The notes under the pieces were generated by a model. That model was given only the letters and a program-made list of their open reading frames with translations, was not told the origin of the DNA and ran no database searches. Positions 59,982 through 64,000 of a stretch of DNA of 64,000 bases are shown here, one piece after another. Source of the DNA: Verrucomicrobiota bacterium (GTDB taxonomy: Bacteria > Verrucomicrobiota > Verrucomicrobiia > CAIQCK01); the NCBI GenBank assembly GCA_016222825.1, contig JACRQF010000013.1, positions 166,590 through 230,589 of the forward strand, read 5' to 3'. Every line of letters begins with the position of its first letter. The first letter of the stretch is position 1. The translations under genes were made by a program, and so were the position numbers.

Positions 59982-64000
<4,019 letters not shown>

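Overview
The window looks like a GC-rich bacterial chromosome segment, probably Verrucomicrobiota. That taxonomic call is an inference from the PEP-CTERM/TIGR04073 content, a divergent membrane pyrophosphatase and the intergenic repeat style. The left part has mcsB (partial), mcsA, ilvE, lolD and lolC/E, then a two-component module. An exopolysaccharide/O-antigen locus follows at ~8.2-20.5 kb. The middle carries acyl-CoA ligase, STAS, grpE, dnaJ, mtnP, nfi, a PEP-CTERM/TIGR04073 pair, a DUF4214-methyltransferase fusion, cbpM-cbpA, ptsI and hppA. The right part has typA, an endonuclease III homologue, nfeD-nfeD-floA, tRNA-Leu(CAA), a GH13 enzyme, a carbamoyltransferase/DUF5989/SxtJ-like/SGNH-TPR cluster, nagB, a LysR regulator and gltB (truncated by the window end). 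Two structures deserve most attention. (1) At 20.6-22.6 kb, four unrelated small minus-strand genes are each separated by a homologous ~45-75 bp hairpin repeat. A sixth copy lies beside another orphan gene at ~4.8 kb. The layout resembles a cassette array, but I could find no integron attC core boxes. (2) The last ~16 codons plus the terminator of hppA occur two more times downstream (~33.5 kb and ~32.4 kb), bracketing accessory genes. There is no CRISPR array, rRNA operon or recognisable transposase/integrase in the window. Family names come from motif recognition by eye; no database search was run.
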